DNA of 64,000 nt from Parapedobacter deserti (lineage in GTDB: Bacteria; Bacteroidota; Bacteroidia; Sphingobacteriales; Sphingobacteriaceae): the NCBI RefSeq assembly GCF_042646065.1, contig NZ_JBHRTA010000004.1, forward strand, positions 167,163 to 231,162. Direction: 5' to 3'. Shown here in pieces: positions 25,164-32,911 of the stretch. The position numbers and the translations under genes are program-made. Positions within the stretch are counted from its first letter, which is position 1. Each line of letters begins with the position of its first letter. Below the pieces are notes generated by a model. The model searched no databases. It was not told where the DNA came from and was given only the letters and a program-made list of their open reading frames with translations.

Positions 25164-25664
25164 TTATTTAATCGGGATTCCGTGGTAATATTCAGCGTCT
25201 TCATAGTCCTTCCTTAGCGGATACCCTTCCCAGTCATCGGGCAGCAGAATTCGCCTCAGATCCGGGTGCCCCTCAAAATAAATGCCCATCAGGTCAAATG
25301 CCTCTCGCTCATGCCAGTCCGCTGTCCGCCATATCGTCGCAACACTCGGCACGGTAGGGAGGCCTTCCAAATTCCTGTCGTTCGGTATAACTACTTTCAG
25401 CACCATCTGTTGTTTGAAAGGAATAGAGGCTATGTGATATACCACCGTAAACGTGCCGGCCGCCACGCCGTCGTCCACCGCGCTGATACAGGACAGAAAG
25501 TCGAAATAGGTTTCCTCATGATCGCGCAAAATCAAACATGCCTGCGGCAAGTACGCACTGTTGAGCACCAGTGCCGACTGCAAACCTGCTTCCTCCAAGG
25601 CAACTACAGCCTGATCTCCCAACCGGCTTTCCAACAGTGCTTTTATGCGTATGATAAGCTCCAT
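25164..25664 (-). CDS. nuoC: NADH-quinone oxidoreductase subunit C
   Basis: 166 aa from ATG 25664; a longer frame to 25709 overlaps pdxH. Carries the 30-kDa subunit signature TADWHEREAFDLMGIYFEGHPDLRRILLPDDWEG split over residues ~108-145 and the YPLRKDYED end. Peripheral-arm subunit of complex I, without cofactors. Eighteen bp downstream of pdxH. Confidence 0.93.
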   Translation of the reverse strand: MELIIRIKALLESRLGDQAVVALEEAGLQSALVLNSAYLPQACLILRDHEETYFDFLSCISAVDDGVAAGTFTVVYHIASIPFKQQMVLKVVIPNDRNLEGLPTVPSVATIWRTADWHEREAFDLMGIYFEGHPDLRRILLPDDWEGYPLRKDYEDAEYYHGIPIK

Positions 25665-25681
25665 CTTTGTATAAATATGCG

Positions 25682-26335
25682 TTAAGGAGCTACACGAGTG
25701 ATTTTCCAACCGGTCGCCTGCCTGTTATATACCAACCGGTCATGGAGCCGGCTTGCCCTCCCCTGCCAAAACTCAAGCAGGTCAGGAATCAGGAAATATC
25801 CGCCCCAGTGTGAAGGGCGTGGCACCGGGGTCGTATCCTTATATTCGCTTTCCAGTTTGGCCAGCTGCGCTTCAAGCACCCATCGCCCTTCAATTTCCCG
25901 GCTTTGCGGCGAAGCTACAGCGCCCAGTTGGCTGCCCTTGGGTCTGGATTGAAAATAGGTGTCTGAAAGCGCTTCGGGCATTTTCTCCACGCGTCCGACT
26001 ACCCGCACCTGCCGCTGCAATTCCGGCCAGAAAAACAACAGCGCAGCGTTGGGATTGATGCGCAGCTCCTCCCCTTTTTTACTTTCATAGTTGGTGAAAA
26101 AACCGAAGCTCACATCGTCGAAGTGCTTCAGTAATACGATCCTCGACGAAGGGCGTCCGTCGGCCGACACCGTCGATAGCGTCATGGCATTAGGTTCCAT
26201 GACCTTTTTTTCTACCGCCTCGTCAAACCATTTTCGGAATTGGGCGAGTGCATCCGTTGCTGCTTCGGCTTCGGTTAGCCTACCCATATCGTATTCCACA
26301 CGGATTGAAGCTATGTCGTTTTTCTTCGATACCAT
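25682..26335 (-). CDS. pdxH: Pyridoxamine 5'-phosphate oxidase
   Basis: 217 aa from ATG 26335 (family length ~215). Contains PNAMTLSTVSADGRPSSRIVLLK near 45 (FMN site), FFTNYESKKGEEL near 80, SRPKGSQLGA near 135 and the C-terminal FWQGRASRLHDR substrate/FMN motif. Makes pyridoxal 5'-phosphate from PNP or PMP with O2. Probably co-transcribed with nuoC and nuoD. Confidence 0.94.
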   Translation of the reverse strand: MVSKKNDIASIRVEYDMGRLTEAEAATDALAQFRKWFDEAVEKKVMEPNAMTLSTVSADGRPSSRIVLLKHFDDVSFGFFTNYESKKGEELRINPNAALLFFWPELQRQVRVVGRVEKMPEALSDTYFQSRPKGSQLGAVASPQSREIEGRWVLEAQLAKLESEYKDTTPVPRPSHWGGYFLIPDLLEFWQGRASRLHDRLVYNRQATGWKITRVAP

Positions 26336-26409
26336 TTCATAAGAGATTGCAGACCGCAAACTCCAGGTGTTCCCGGCGGCACAAATATACAAAAAACGAA
26401 GCGGTTCGC

Positions 26410-27222
26410 CTATTTCTTGTAGTAGGTCATGGCTTCGGGAATCAACTTCTGGATGTTGATTATCCGGCGTGCGTCGCTGGGGTGTGTGCTAAGGAATTCA
26501 GGCGGAGCTCCCCCACCCTGCGACTGCTTTGCTTGCGCCATCCGTTCCCAGAAACCAACCGCCTCGTTAGGGTTATACCCGGCCATCGCCATGAAGACCA
26601 ATCCCAACCGATCAGCCTCGCTCTCCTGGTTTCTGGAATAACTTAGCAGTGCAAGCTGCCCGCCCAGCCCATAGGCTGTATTAAGCACTGCCCTCGTGGT
26701 ATTTGATCGTTCGGCCGTGGCCACGTCCACCGCCACGCCACCGGCTTGTGCGATAATCGACTGTGACATGCGCTCTGCGGAATGCTTTGCAATGGCATGC
26801 GCTATTTCATGTCCTATGACAGTGGCGAGTCCCGCTTCAGTTTTCGTAACCGGCAAAATGCCTGTATACACCGCAACCTTACCGCCGGGCATACACCATG
26901 CGTTGATTTGGTTTTCGTCAATGAGGTTAAACTCCCAATTGAAATCGAATTGGTTGCCGTACCCATTTTCCTGCAGAAAGCGTGTCACGGCGGCGGCTAC
27001 GTTCTTGCCTACGCGTTGCACCATCTGTGCCTGCGACGTGCCCTTGACAACCTTGGTCTTCGAGTCGCCCAGGAAATCCTTATAGGCCAGTGCAGCCTGT
27101 TGCTGGATCTCTGATTCGTTTACCAGGCTTAACTGTCTACGACCAGTCAATGGTACAGTTGCGCACGAGATGAACAACCCGACAATTGACAATAAGCAGA
27201 TTTTTTTGATGATTAGTTTCAT
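26410..27222 (-). CDS. M48-family metalloprotease, lipoprotein
   Basis: 270 aa. Lipobox LFISCA at residue 16-21, so it is membrane anchored in the periplasm. Zinc motif HEIAHAIAKH near 137, with the third ligand in NQESEADRLG near 200. Upstream, the NAWCMPGGKVAVYTGIL substrate-cleft strand. Similar to the BepA/LoiP group, which handles misfolded outer-membrane proteins. Confidence 0.9.
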   Translation of the reverse strand: MKLIIKKICLLSIVGLFISCATVPLTGRRQLSLVNESEIQQQAALAYKDFLGDSKTKVVKGTSQAQMVQRVGKNVAAAVTRFLQENGYGNQFDFNWEFNLIDENQINAWCMPGGKVAVYTGILPVTKTEAGLATVIGHEIAHAIAKHSAERMSQSIIAQAGGVAVDVATAERSNTTRAVLNTAYGLGGQLALLSYSRNQESEADRLGLVFMAMAGYNPNEAVGFWERMAQAKQSQGGGAPPEFLSTHPSDARRIINIQKLIPEAMTYYKK

Positions 27223-27321
27223 GATATTTAACGTATATATACAATTCAGCTAAAGAAAACTTGGTTGAAAGCAATTTCTACGGCAAGTAAAAGCAATATA
27301 TATGCCGATTTTGTGCGGGCG

Positions 27322-27972
27322 CTATACCTTCGCTCGCCTCCGGAACAGATACACTTTTGATTCCTTGCCTTTCAACAGGCGTTCGATATTCTTTTGGTGT
27401 GTGATTAGAATAAGTACGCATATGCACATGCCATAAAGCAGCACTGATTTCACCGATGTATGAAATAAGAAAACGATACTAAACGGAAATGCAAACCCGG
27501 CACTTATCGAGCTTAGCGACACATAGCGCGTCAGCAGTAACACAGCAATAAACACCGAAACACATACCATCGCCGCCTGAAAATGCACGGCCAATATCAT
27601 TCCGAACAACGTAGCCACGCCTTTCCCTCCCCTGAACCCGGCAAAGACGGGAAACAGGTGGCCCACAACAGCAATTACACCGAGGGCGAGTTGATAATTT
27701 ACAAACTGAGCGGCTGCCTGGGGGCCTGTCACAGACGGCCCGATGAAGTAAGCAAGATTGGTCGCTGTCCAGCCCTTTAGGATATCGATCAGCATCACAG
27801 CCCCTCCGGCTTTCGTTCCCAATACACGAAACGTATTGGTCGCCCCGGCATTACCACTTCCATATTCCCGCACATCCACGCCGTAGAATGATTGCCCTAG
27901 CCATACTGCTGTAGGAATGGAACCAAAGAGATAAGCCAACACAACCGCTCCGACTAAATACATCGATATCAT
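27322..27972 (-). CDS. plsY: Acyl-phosphate:glycerol-3-phosphate acyltransferase PlsY
   Basis: About 216 aa; starts at 27972 or 27963 are equally possible. Polytopic membrane protein with the PlsY motifs GSIPTAVWLG near the start, GSGNAGATNTFRVLG near 40 and GFRGGKGVATLFG near 115. Makes lysophosphatidic acid from acyl phosphate, the first step of phospholipid synthesis. 46 bp downstream of nadC. Confidence 0.93.
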   Translation of the reverse strand: MISMYLVGAVVLAYLFGSIPTAVWLGQSFYGVDVREYGSGNAGATNTFRVLGTKAGGAVMLIDILKGWTATNLAYFIGPSVTGPQAAAQFVNYQLALGVIAVVGHLFPVFAGFRGGKGVATLFGMILAVHFQAAMVCVSVFIAVLLLTRYVSLSSISAGFAFPFSIVFLFHTSVKSVLLYGMCICVLILITHQKNIERLLKGKESKVYLFRRRAKV

Positions 27973-28018
27973 GAATCGCAAATTAACGAAAAAGACGCAA
28001 AAAACAATAATTACCCTG

Positions 28019-28879
28019 TCAATCGAGGGGGCTGGCTTTCAAACTCATGTCCAAGCTCTTCACCGAATGAGTGAGTGCGCCCATGGAAATGTAGTCCACT
28101 CCTGTATCAGCATAGTCACGGATATTCTCTTCGGTTATCCCGCCCGAAGCTTCCGTTACGAACCGGCCATCAATCAACGTCAACGCCTCACGTATTTGAT
28201 CCGGAGTGAAATTATCCAGCATGATGCGCTCAATATGCCCTACGTTTAGCACTTCCTTCAGTTCATCCATATTCCGCACTTCCACTTCGATAGCCAATGG
28301 CTTGCCGAGTAAGCTGCGGTATTCATTCGCCCGTTGTACGGCTTCGCTTATCCCGCCGGCATAGTCTACATGGTTATCCTTAATTAGGATCATATCATAT
28401 AGCCCGAATCGATGGTTTACGCCACCACCAATGGATACCGCTTTTTTTTCCAAAAAGCGCAGCAACGGTGTGGTTTTCCGCGTATCCAATAGCTTAGTGC
28501 CGGTCCCTTCCATTGCCGTGACGATACGGTGCGTGGCCGTCGCTATCCCGCTCATCCGTTGCATGATATTCAGCACCAGCCGTTCAGCGAGGAGTATACT
28601 GCGCATGGGGCCGATGACGCGAAACGCGATGTCTCCCTTATGCACAGATACGCCATCGGTTCGGAGTACATCAACTTGCAGTGTGTTATCCACCTGGTCA
28701 AACACGGCAAGCGCTTCTTCAACCCCTGCCAGTATTCCCTGCTCCTTGATAATCAACAACGCTTTTCCCTGTTTGCCACTCGGAATCGTTGACAACGACG
28801 TGTGGTCTCCGTCGCCGACGTCTTCTGCAAGCGCCTCGGTTATAAATCGGTACAGCTTTTCTTTTCCTTCCTGAATCAT
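28019..28879 (-). CDS. nadC: Nicotinate-nucleotide pyrophosphorylase (quinolinate phosphoribosyltransferase)
   Basis: 286 aa. AEDVGDGDHTS near 15, RMSGIAT near 108, DTRKTTPLLR near 130 (phosphate-binding Arg and Lys), GGGVNHRFGLYDMILIKDNH near 150, and ASGGI near 245. Makes nicotinate mononucleotide from quinolinate and PRPP in NAD synthesis. Confidence 0.95.
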   Translation of the reverse strand: MIQEGKEKLYRFITEALAEDVGDGDHTSLSTIPSGKQGKALLIIKEQGILAGVEEALAVFDQVDNTLQVDVLRTDGVSVHKGDIAFRVIGPMRSILLAERLVLNIMQRMSGIATATHRIVTAMEGTGTKLLDTRKTTPLLRFLEKKAVSIGGGVNHRFGLYDMILIKDNHVDYAGGISEAVQRANEYRSLLGKPLAIEVEVRNMDELKEVLNVGHIERIMLDNFTPDQIREALTLIDGRFVTEASGGITEENIRDYADTGVDYISMGALTHSVKSLDMSLKASPLD

Positions 28880-29020
28880 CTAGCTATCGGATAAATGCAA
28901 CAAAGCCTCCAACGGGGCTCTTTGCCCATGACATAACCACATGAGCATCCTTTGAAAAAACGCTGCTAAGATGACTATTTAAAACAAAAAAATAAGAATA
29001 AAAGTTAAAATTAGCTTCGG

Positions 29021-29437
29021 TCAATAGATGGGTTCCACGCGGAATTCCGTGACATGGAATGCGTTTTCGTTGTTGGTAAGCTTATAGGAAACCCGAAACG
29101 TGTCTTTAGACGTTTCAAGATTGAGCACCACATAGCGGAAGTTCGGATTGGAGTCCAACCGGTGTGCGATTTTTACACCCGTCGGTGTATTCCTGGTGAA
29201 AAAGTCACGCAAGATGATTTCCGCCTGCACGCGCGAGTACATGCCTTCGTCGTTCATGAGGGTCATGCTTACGGTAGAAGAAAAATACTTGGAGAGCCCT
29301 TTGGTGTTTGCGCTCCTGATACACGATGCAATATCATCGACTACATCATTGGTGTGGGCTAGGGTTGCCACCATACACAAGCACATTATCCCTGCCAACC
29401 CTGCCTTTTTGATAAATCTGATTCCCTTCACTTCCAC
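29021..29437 (-). CDS. DUF4783 exported protein
   Basis: 138 aa. Hydrophobic signal (GLAGIMCLCMVATLA), then a NTF2-like alpha-beta domain of DUF4783: DVVDDIASCIRSANTKGLSKYF, RDFFTRNTPTGVKI and a final FHVTEFRVEPIY. Function unknown. It precedes nadC in many genomes of the group. Confidence 0.8.
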   Translation of the reverse strand: MEVKGIRFIKKAGLAGIMCLCMVATLAHTNDVVDDIASCIRSANTKGLSKYFSSTVSMTLMNDEGMYSRVQAEIILRDFFTRNTPTGVKIAHRLDSNPNFRYVVLNLETSKDTFRVSYKLTNNENAFHVTEFRVEPIY

Positions 29438-29645
29438 GGTAATTGTTTATTCAAATATCCTTTGCATTGATTCAACAATATTAAACGTTCTTTCTGTTAT
29501 TCAGTGTAGCCTTTTTTCTACAAAACGAATTTTATATCGAGCAACGTTATCCCCTAACCCAATATAGCCAAAAACATGCCAGTATTTACCCTGCTCGGCT
29601 GTCCCTCTTGTCCTTGTTCTTGAAGCCATTTTTGTCAAAAAACCC

Positions 29646-29653
29646 TATATTTG
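29646..29653 (+). promoter_or_regulatory. Promoter -7 box (TATATTTG) four bases before gpmI start
   Basis: Exact match to TAnnTTTG. Since transcription starts about 4-8 bp after this box, the message would begin at or next to the GTG at 29658. Confidence 0.5.
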
Positions 29654-29657
29654 CTCC

Positions 29658-31187
29658 GTGAACAATCAAAAAAAAGTAGCGCTCATAATCTTGGATGGAT
29701 TAGGTTATGGCAAAGAAGATCATACGAATGCGGTACAGGCTGCAAATACCCCAAACTTAGATGAGTTGCTAGCCAACTATCCCAACTCAAGACTCGAAGC
29801 TTCCGGCGAGGCTGTCGGCCTTCCCCCTGGTCAGATGGGCAACTCGGAGGTCGGCCACATGAACCTGGGAGCCGGCCGGGTGGTATATCAAGAACTCGGA
29901 AGAATACACAAAGCCGTCAGTGACGGGGAGTTCAGCACAAACGAAACGCTGCAAGCCGCCTTCCAATACGCCAAATCCGGCAGCAAGCACGTGCATTTCA
30001 TAGGCCTGTTGTCCGACGGCGGAGTCCACGCCCATACCATGCACCTGAAAGGGCTCTGTGAGGCTGCGAAACAAGCCGGATTGGGTAGTGACCAGGTCTT
30101 TATCCATGCGTTTTTGGATGGCCGGGATACCGATCCCAACTCCGGCATCGGATACGTCAACGACATGGAGGCGTTTCTCAGCTCCAGTACCGGACAGCTG
30201 GCTTCAGCTGTGGGGCGCTACTACGCCATGGATCGCGACAACCGTTGGGAAAGGGTTAAGCAAGCCTATGACTTATTGGTTCACGGTGTCGGCAGACCAG
30301 CTCAAGACCTTGCCCAAGCCATCCGCCAATCGTATGATGCGGGCGTCACCGATGAGTTCGTACAACCGATCGTCAGGACTGACGCGTACGGCTCGCCCAT
30401 TGCCACGATAAAAGATGGCGATGTAGTGGTCTGCTTCAATTTCCGGACCGATCGTGGTCGTGAGATTACCATTGCGCTTACACAGCGTGCGTTCCCGGAG
30501 CTGAACATGCACCCATTGCAATTGCAGTACCTCACCATGACTACCTACGATGAAACGTTTAAGCAGGTCCAAGTCTTGTTCACCAAAGACAACCTCACCA
30601 ACACGCTTGGCGAAGTGTTGGAGGCTCATGGCCGAACGCAAACCCGCATAGCTGAAACGGAAAAATACCCCCACGTCACTTTTTTCTTTTCAGGCGGACG
30701 CGAACAAGCGTTCGAGGGCGAAAACCGGATACTTATCCCATCACCGAAAGTAGCCACGTATGATCTGCAGCCCGAGATGAGTGCCCAGCATGTCGCAGAT
30801 GCGATATGCAAGGATATGACGGAGCGCAAACCGGACTTCATCTGTCTCAATTTTGCCAATCCCGATATGGTAGGTCATACCGGCGTATTCCAAGCGGTAG
30901 TCAAAGCCGTCGAAACGGTAGACCGCTGCACCAAACAAGTGGTATCATGTGGTCTTGCAGAAGGCTATTCGTTTATCATCATCGCCGACCATGGCAACGC
31001 CGAATTCATGGTCAACGAAGACGGATCGGTCAATACTGCCCATACCACCAACCTGGTGCCCTGCATTCTCATAGACAACGACTATAGGTCGATATCGGAC
31101 GGAAAATTAGGCGACATTGCACCTACGATATTGAAGATGATGCAGTTGCCTATCCCCGGTGAAATGACGGGCAATGTATTGGTTTAG
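29658..31187 (+). CDS. gpmI: 2,3-bisphosphoglycerate-independent phosphoglycerate mutase
   Basis: 509 aa, GTG start. Alkaline-phosphatase fold: ALIILDGLGYG with the first Mn-binding Asp, GNSEVGHMNLGAGRVVYQ with the nucleophilic Ser near 61, HAFLDGRDTDPNSG near 150, and the second metal site NPDMVGHTG and ADHGNAE near 400-440. Interconverts 3- and 2-phosphoglycerate in glycolysis without cofactor. No Shine-Dalgarno fits before the start. Confidence 0.96.
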   Translation: MNNQKKVALIILDGLGYGKEDHTNAVQAANTPNLDELLANYPNSRLEASGEAVGLPPGQMGNSEVGHMNLGAGRVVYQELGRIHKAVSDGEFSTNETLQAAFQYAKSGSKHVHFIGLLSDGGVHAHTMHLKGLCEAAKQAGLGSDQVFIHAFLDGRDTDPNSGIGYVNDMEAFLSSSTGQLASAVGRYYAMDRDNRWERVKQAYDLLVHGVGRPAQDLAQAIRQSYDAGVTDEFVQPIVRTDAYGSPIATIKDGDVVVCFNFRTDRGREITIALTQRAFPELNMHPLQLQYLTMTTYDETFKQVQVLFTKDNLTNTLGEVLEAHGRTQTRIAETEKYPHVTFFFSGGREQAFEGENRILIPSPKVATYDLQPEMSAQHVADAICKDMTERKPDFICLNFANPDMVGHTGVFQAVVKAVETVDRCTKQVVSCGLAEGYSFIIIADHGNAEFMVNEDGSVNTAHTTNLVPCILIDNDYRSISDGKLGDIAPTILKMMQLPIPGEMTGNVLV

Positions 31188-31201
31188 CAGCACGGACGAT
31201 T

Positions 31202-31762
31202 ATGATCCAGCACAATCGTTTATCCAACGCTTGTTTTTGCCTAAGCGCAATGCTGATATGGGCTGCTGCTGCCTGCAACCGTCCGGAAGTGGAGCAACCT
31301 GCAAGTGCTACCACGCCTTATTTCAGTTTGGAGGGCTACTTTAATAGCGAAGCAGCGCGAATGCAACGTGAGGCCCCTGTCATCGACAAAGTAGTCTCAA
31401 AAGGCGGACAACCCGAACATCGCACCATACAGATAAACAACTGGCATAAAGAACTGGCATTGTTTACCGAATCGGACATCAACAAACCAGCCTGGCGCGC
31501 CAGTTACCGCGTGGACAGTACGGCGTCCACCCTGACGTATACCAGCCTCGACCCCAAATTGCGGACCGCACGGATTACGGTAGAAAAACGGCCGGATGGC
31601 ACCGTCAAACATATTGCTGTTGTTAACAGAGTCAGTAATATGCTTTACCAAACCGAAGAGCAGCTCGATTATTATCCCGACTCGGTTTATCGCATCAACA
31701 AGCAACAGCAGGTCCGCTTCATCGGCGAGAGCCGGTATATGGTATCGGGCACTATCCAATAA
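31202..31762 (+). CDS. Hypothetical lipoprotein
   Basis: 186 aa. Signal peptide with Cys at ~26 (WAAAACN) for lipidation. The rest is a mostly beta domain with YFSLEGYFNSEAARM and RTIQINNWHKELALFTESDINKPAWRASY. I recognise the pattern as common in Bacteroidota but know no function. 14 bp after gpmI and likely co-transcribed. Confidence 0.7.
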   Translation: MIQHNRLSNACFCLSAMLIWAAAACNRPEVEQPASATTPYFSLEGYFNSEAARMQREAPVIDKVVSKGGQPEHRTIQINNWHKELALFTESDINKPAWRASYRVDSTASTLTYTSLDPKLRTARITVEKRPDGTVKHIAVVNRVSNMLYQTEEQLDYYPDSVYRINKQQQVRFIGESRYMVSGTIQ

Positions 31763-31763
31763 A

Positions 31764-31796
31764 AAAGGCTTTGACAGTACATCCGTCAAAGCCTTT
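31764..31796. terminator. Terminator between convergent lipoprotein and TPR genes
   Basis: AAAGGCTTTGAC (31764-31775) and GTCAAAGCCTTT (31785-31796) pair perfectly around 9 nt. The T-run is best on the minus strand (TTTTTT). Confidence 0.85.
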
Positions 31797-31814
31797 ACCA
31801 ACTGATTTAATGCG

Positions 31815-32492
31815 TTATTTTAGATTATCGCGATACACTTTCGCTTTCTTCACCTCTGTCTGAATATCTTTCTTGCCCGGCGTCATCGTCAGCACCCGCT
31901 CGAAATCTGCAATACTCTTGTCATACGCTTCGGTTGCCCGCGCCTTGTCATAGTTCGCTACGCCGGCTGTGCCCCGTAAAATACCGAGATCCCGGTAGGC
32001 TATTCCCCGGTTTTGAAAATACTTCACGTCACCCGGGTTTAATTCGATTGCCTTAGTATAGTCGGCGATCGCAGCATTCAGCAATTTTTCCCGATTAGCG
32101 GAACTCGTCTTGGTTTCCGTCTGAACGGCAAGGATATTGCTGGCTTTCCCGCGGTAGTAATAAGCAGACTCATGATCAGGCCGCAGTTCCACCACTTTGC
32201 CAAACGACTCCACGGCTTTCTTGTAATCGCCAATCTGATATTGAGAATAGCCCAACATGTACATCACATCCGGATCGCCTGATTCCGCCGGCAGCGCTTT
32301 CTGCAGGTGACTTGCCGCCGCCTTGAAATCGCCGTCAATCAAGGCCTTTTGCCCTAATCGAACGTTGGGGTTGCTGGGGGCCGTCTCGGTGGTCTGCGCC
32401 TGTGCCACGAAGGTGGCCAAGCATAGTATTCCTCCGACGACGCTCCGGTTAAGCTGCTTAAAAACCATGTTCAATTTACCTATTTTCATCAC
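31815..32492 (-). CDS. Exported tetratricopeptide-repeat protein
   Basis: 225 aa. Signal peptide ending AQAQ at ~33. TPR units at ~46-75 (GDFKAAASHLQKALPAESG), ~80-108 (MLGYSQYQIGDYKKAVESFGKV), ~112-150 (YYYRGKASNIL) and ~155-205 (YTKAIELNPGDVKYFQNRG; YDKSIADFERVL). Periplasmic scaffold, partner unknown. Confidence 0.85.
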   Translation of the reverse strand: MMKIGKLNMVFKQLNRSVVGGILCLATFVAQAQTTETAPSNPNVRLGQKALIDGDFKAAASHLQKALPAESGDPDVMYMLGYSQYQIGDYKKAVESFGKVVELRPDHESAYYYRGKASNILAVQTETKTSSANREKLLNAAIADYTKAIELNPGDVKYFQNRGIAYRDLGILRGTAGVANYDKARATEAYDKSIADFERVLTMTPGKKDIQTEVKKAKVYRDNLK

Positions 32493-32911
32493 TTTTAAAA
32501 TTAGACAATTTTTCTAGCCAAACCCATATCTTCCTGATAAACAGCCTAGCGGTCCATTATAATTCAATTTTCGTGCTACAAACATACTGATAATTACATG
32601 CAATCGCAATTTACTGCCACATCTCGTTAATATGAACTATAACTCAAAAACAGTGATTTTATTATTTGACACGCAAATTTCAATATAAATCCTTATCTTA
32701 GCTGATATGTAAAACAGTGAGTAACCAAGCCACCTGTTCCTTTGGCTGACTTTTTTTCAGCGGTTGTGACTTATACGACCCATCTTTGCAAATAATTACC
32801 AAAAAGTCTACTATTGGCATAGGCCTTGCAATTACCTAATAAAAGCAATTTAGCGTTTAGCACAATGAACTTGGCTGCCATATTGGCGCCATCATATACG
32901 AAAAACTATTC
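32493..32911. other. Intergenic stretch upstream of lon, no gene seen
   Basis: 419 bp, A/T-rich. A weak stem (AGCCA/TGGCT, about 32729-32748) followed by a TTTTTTT run near 32751 could be a small terminator. No protein-like frame or known RNA fold. A CATCTTTG box at about 32780 may belong to the lon promoter. Confidence 0.4.
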
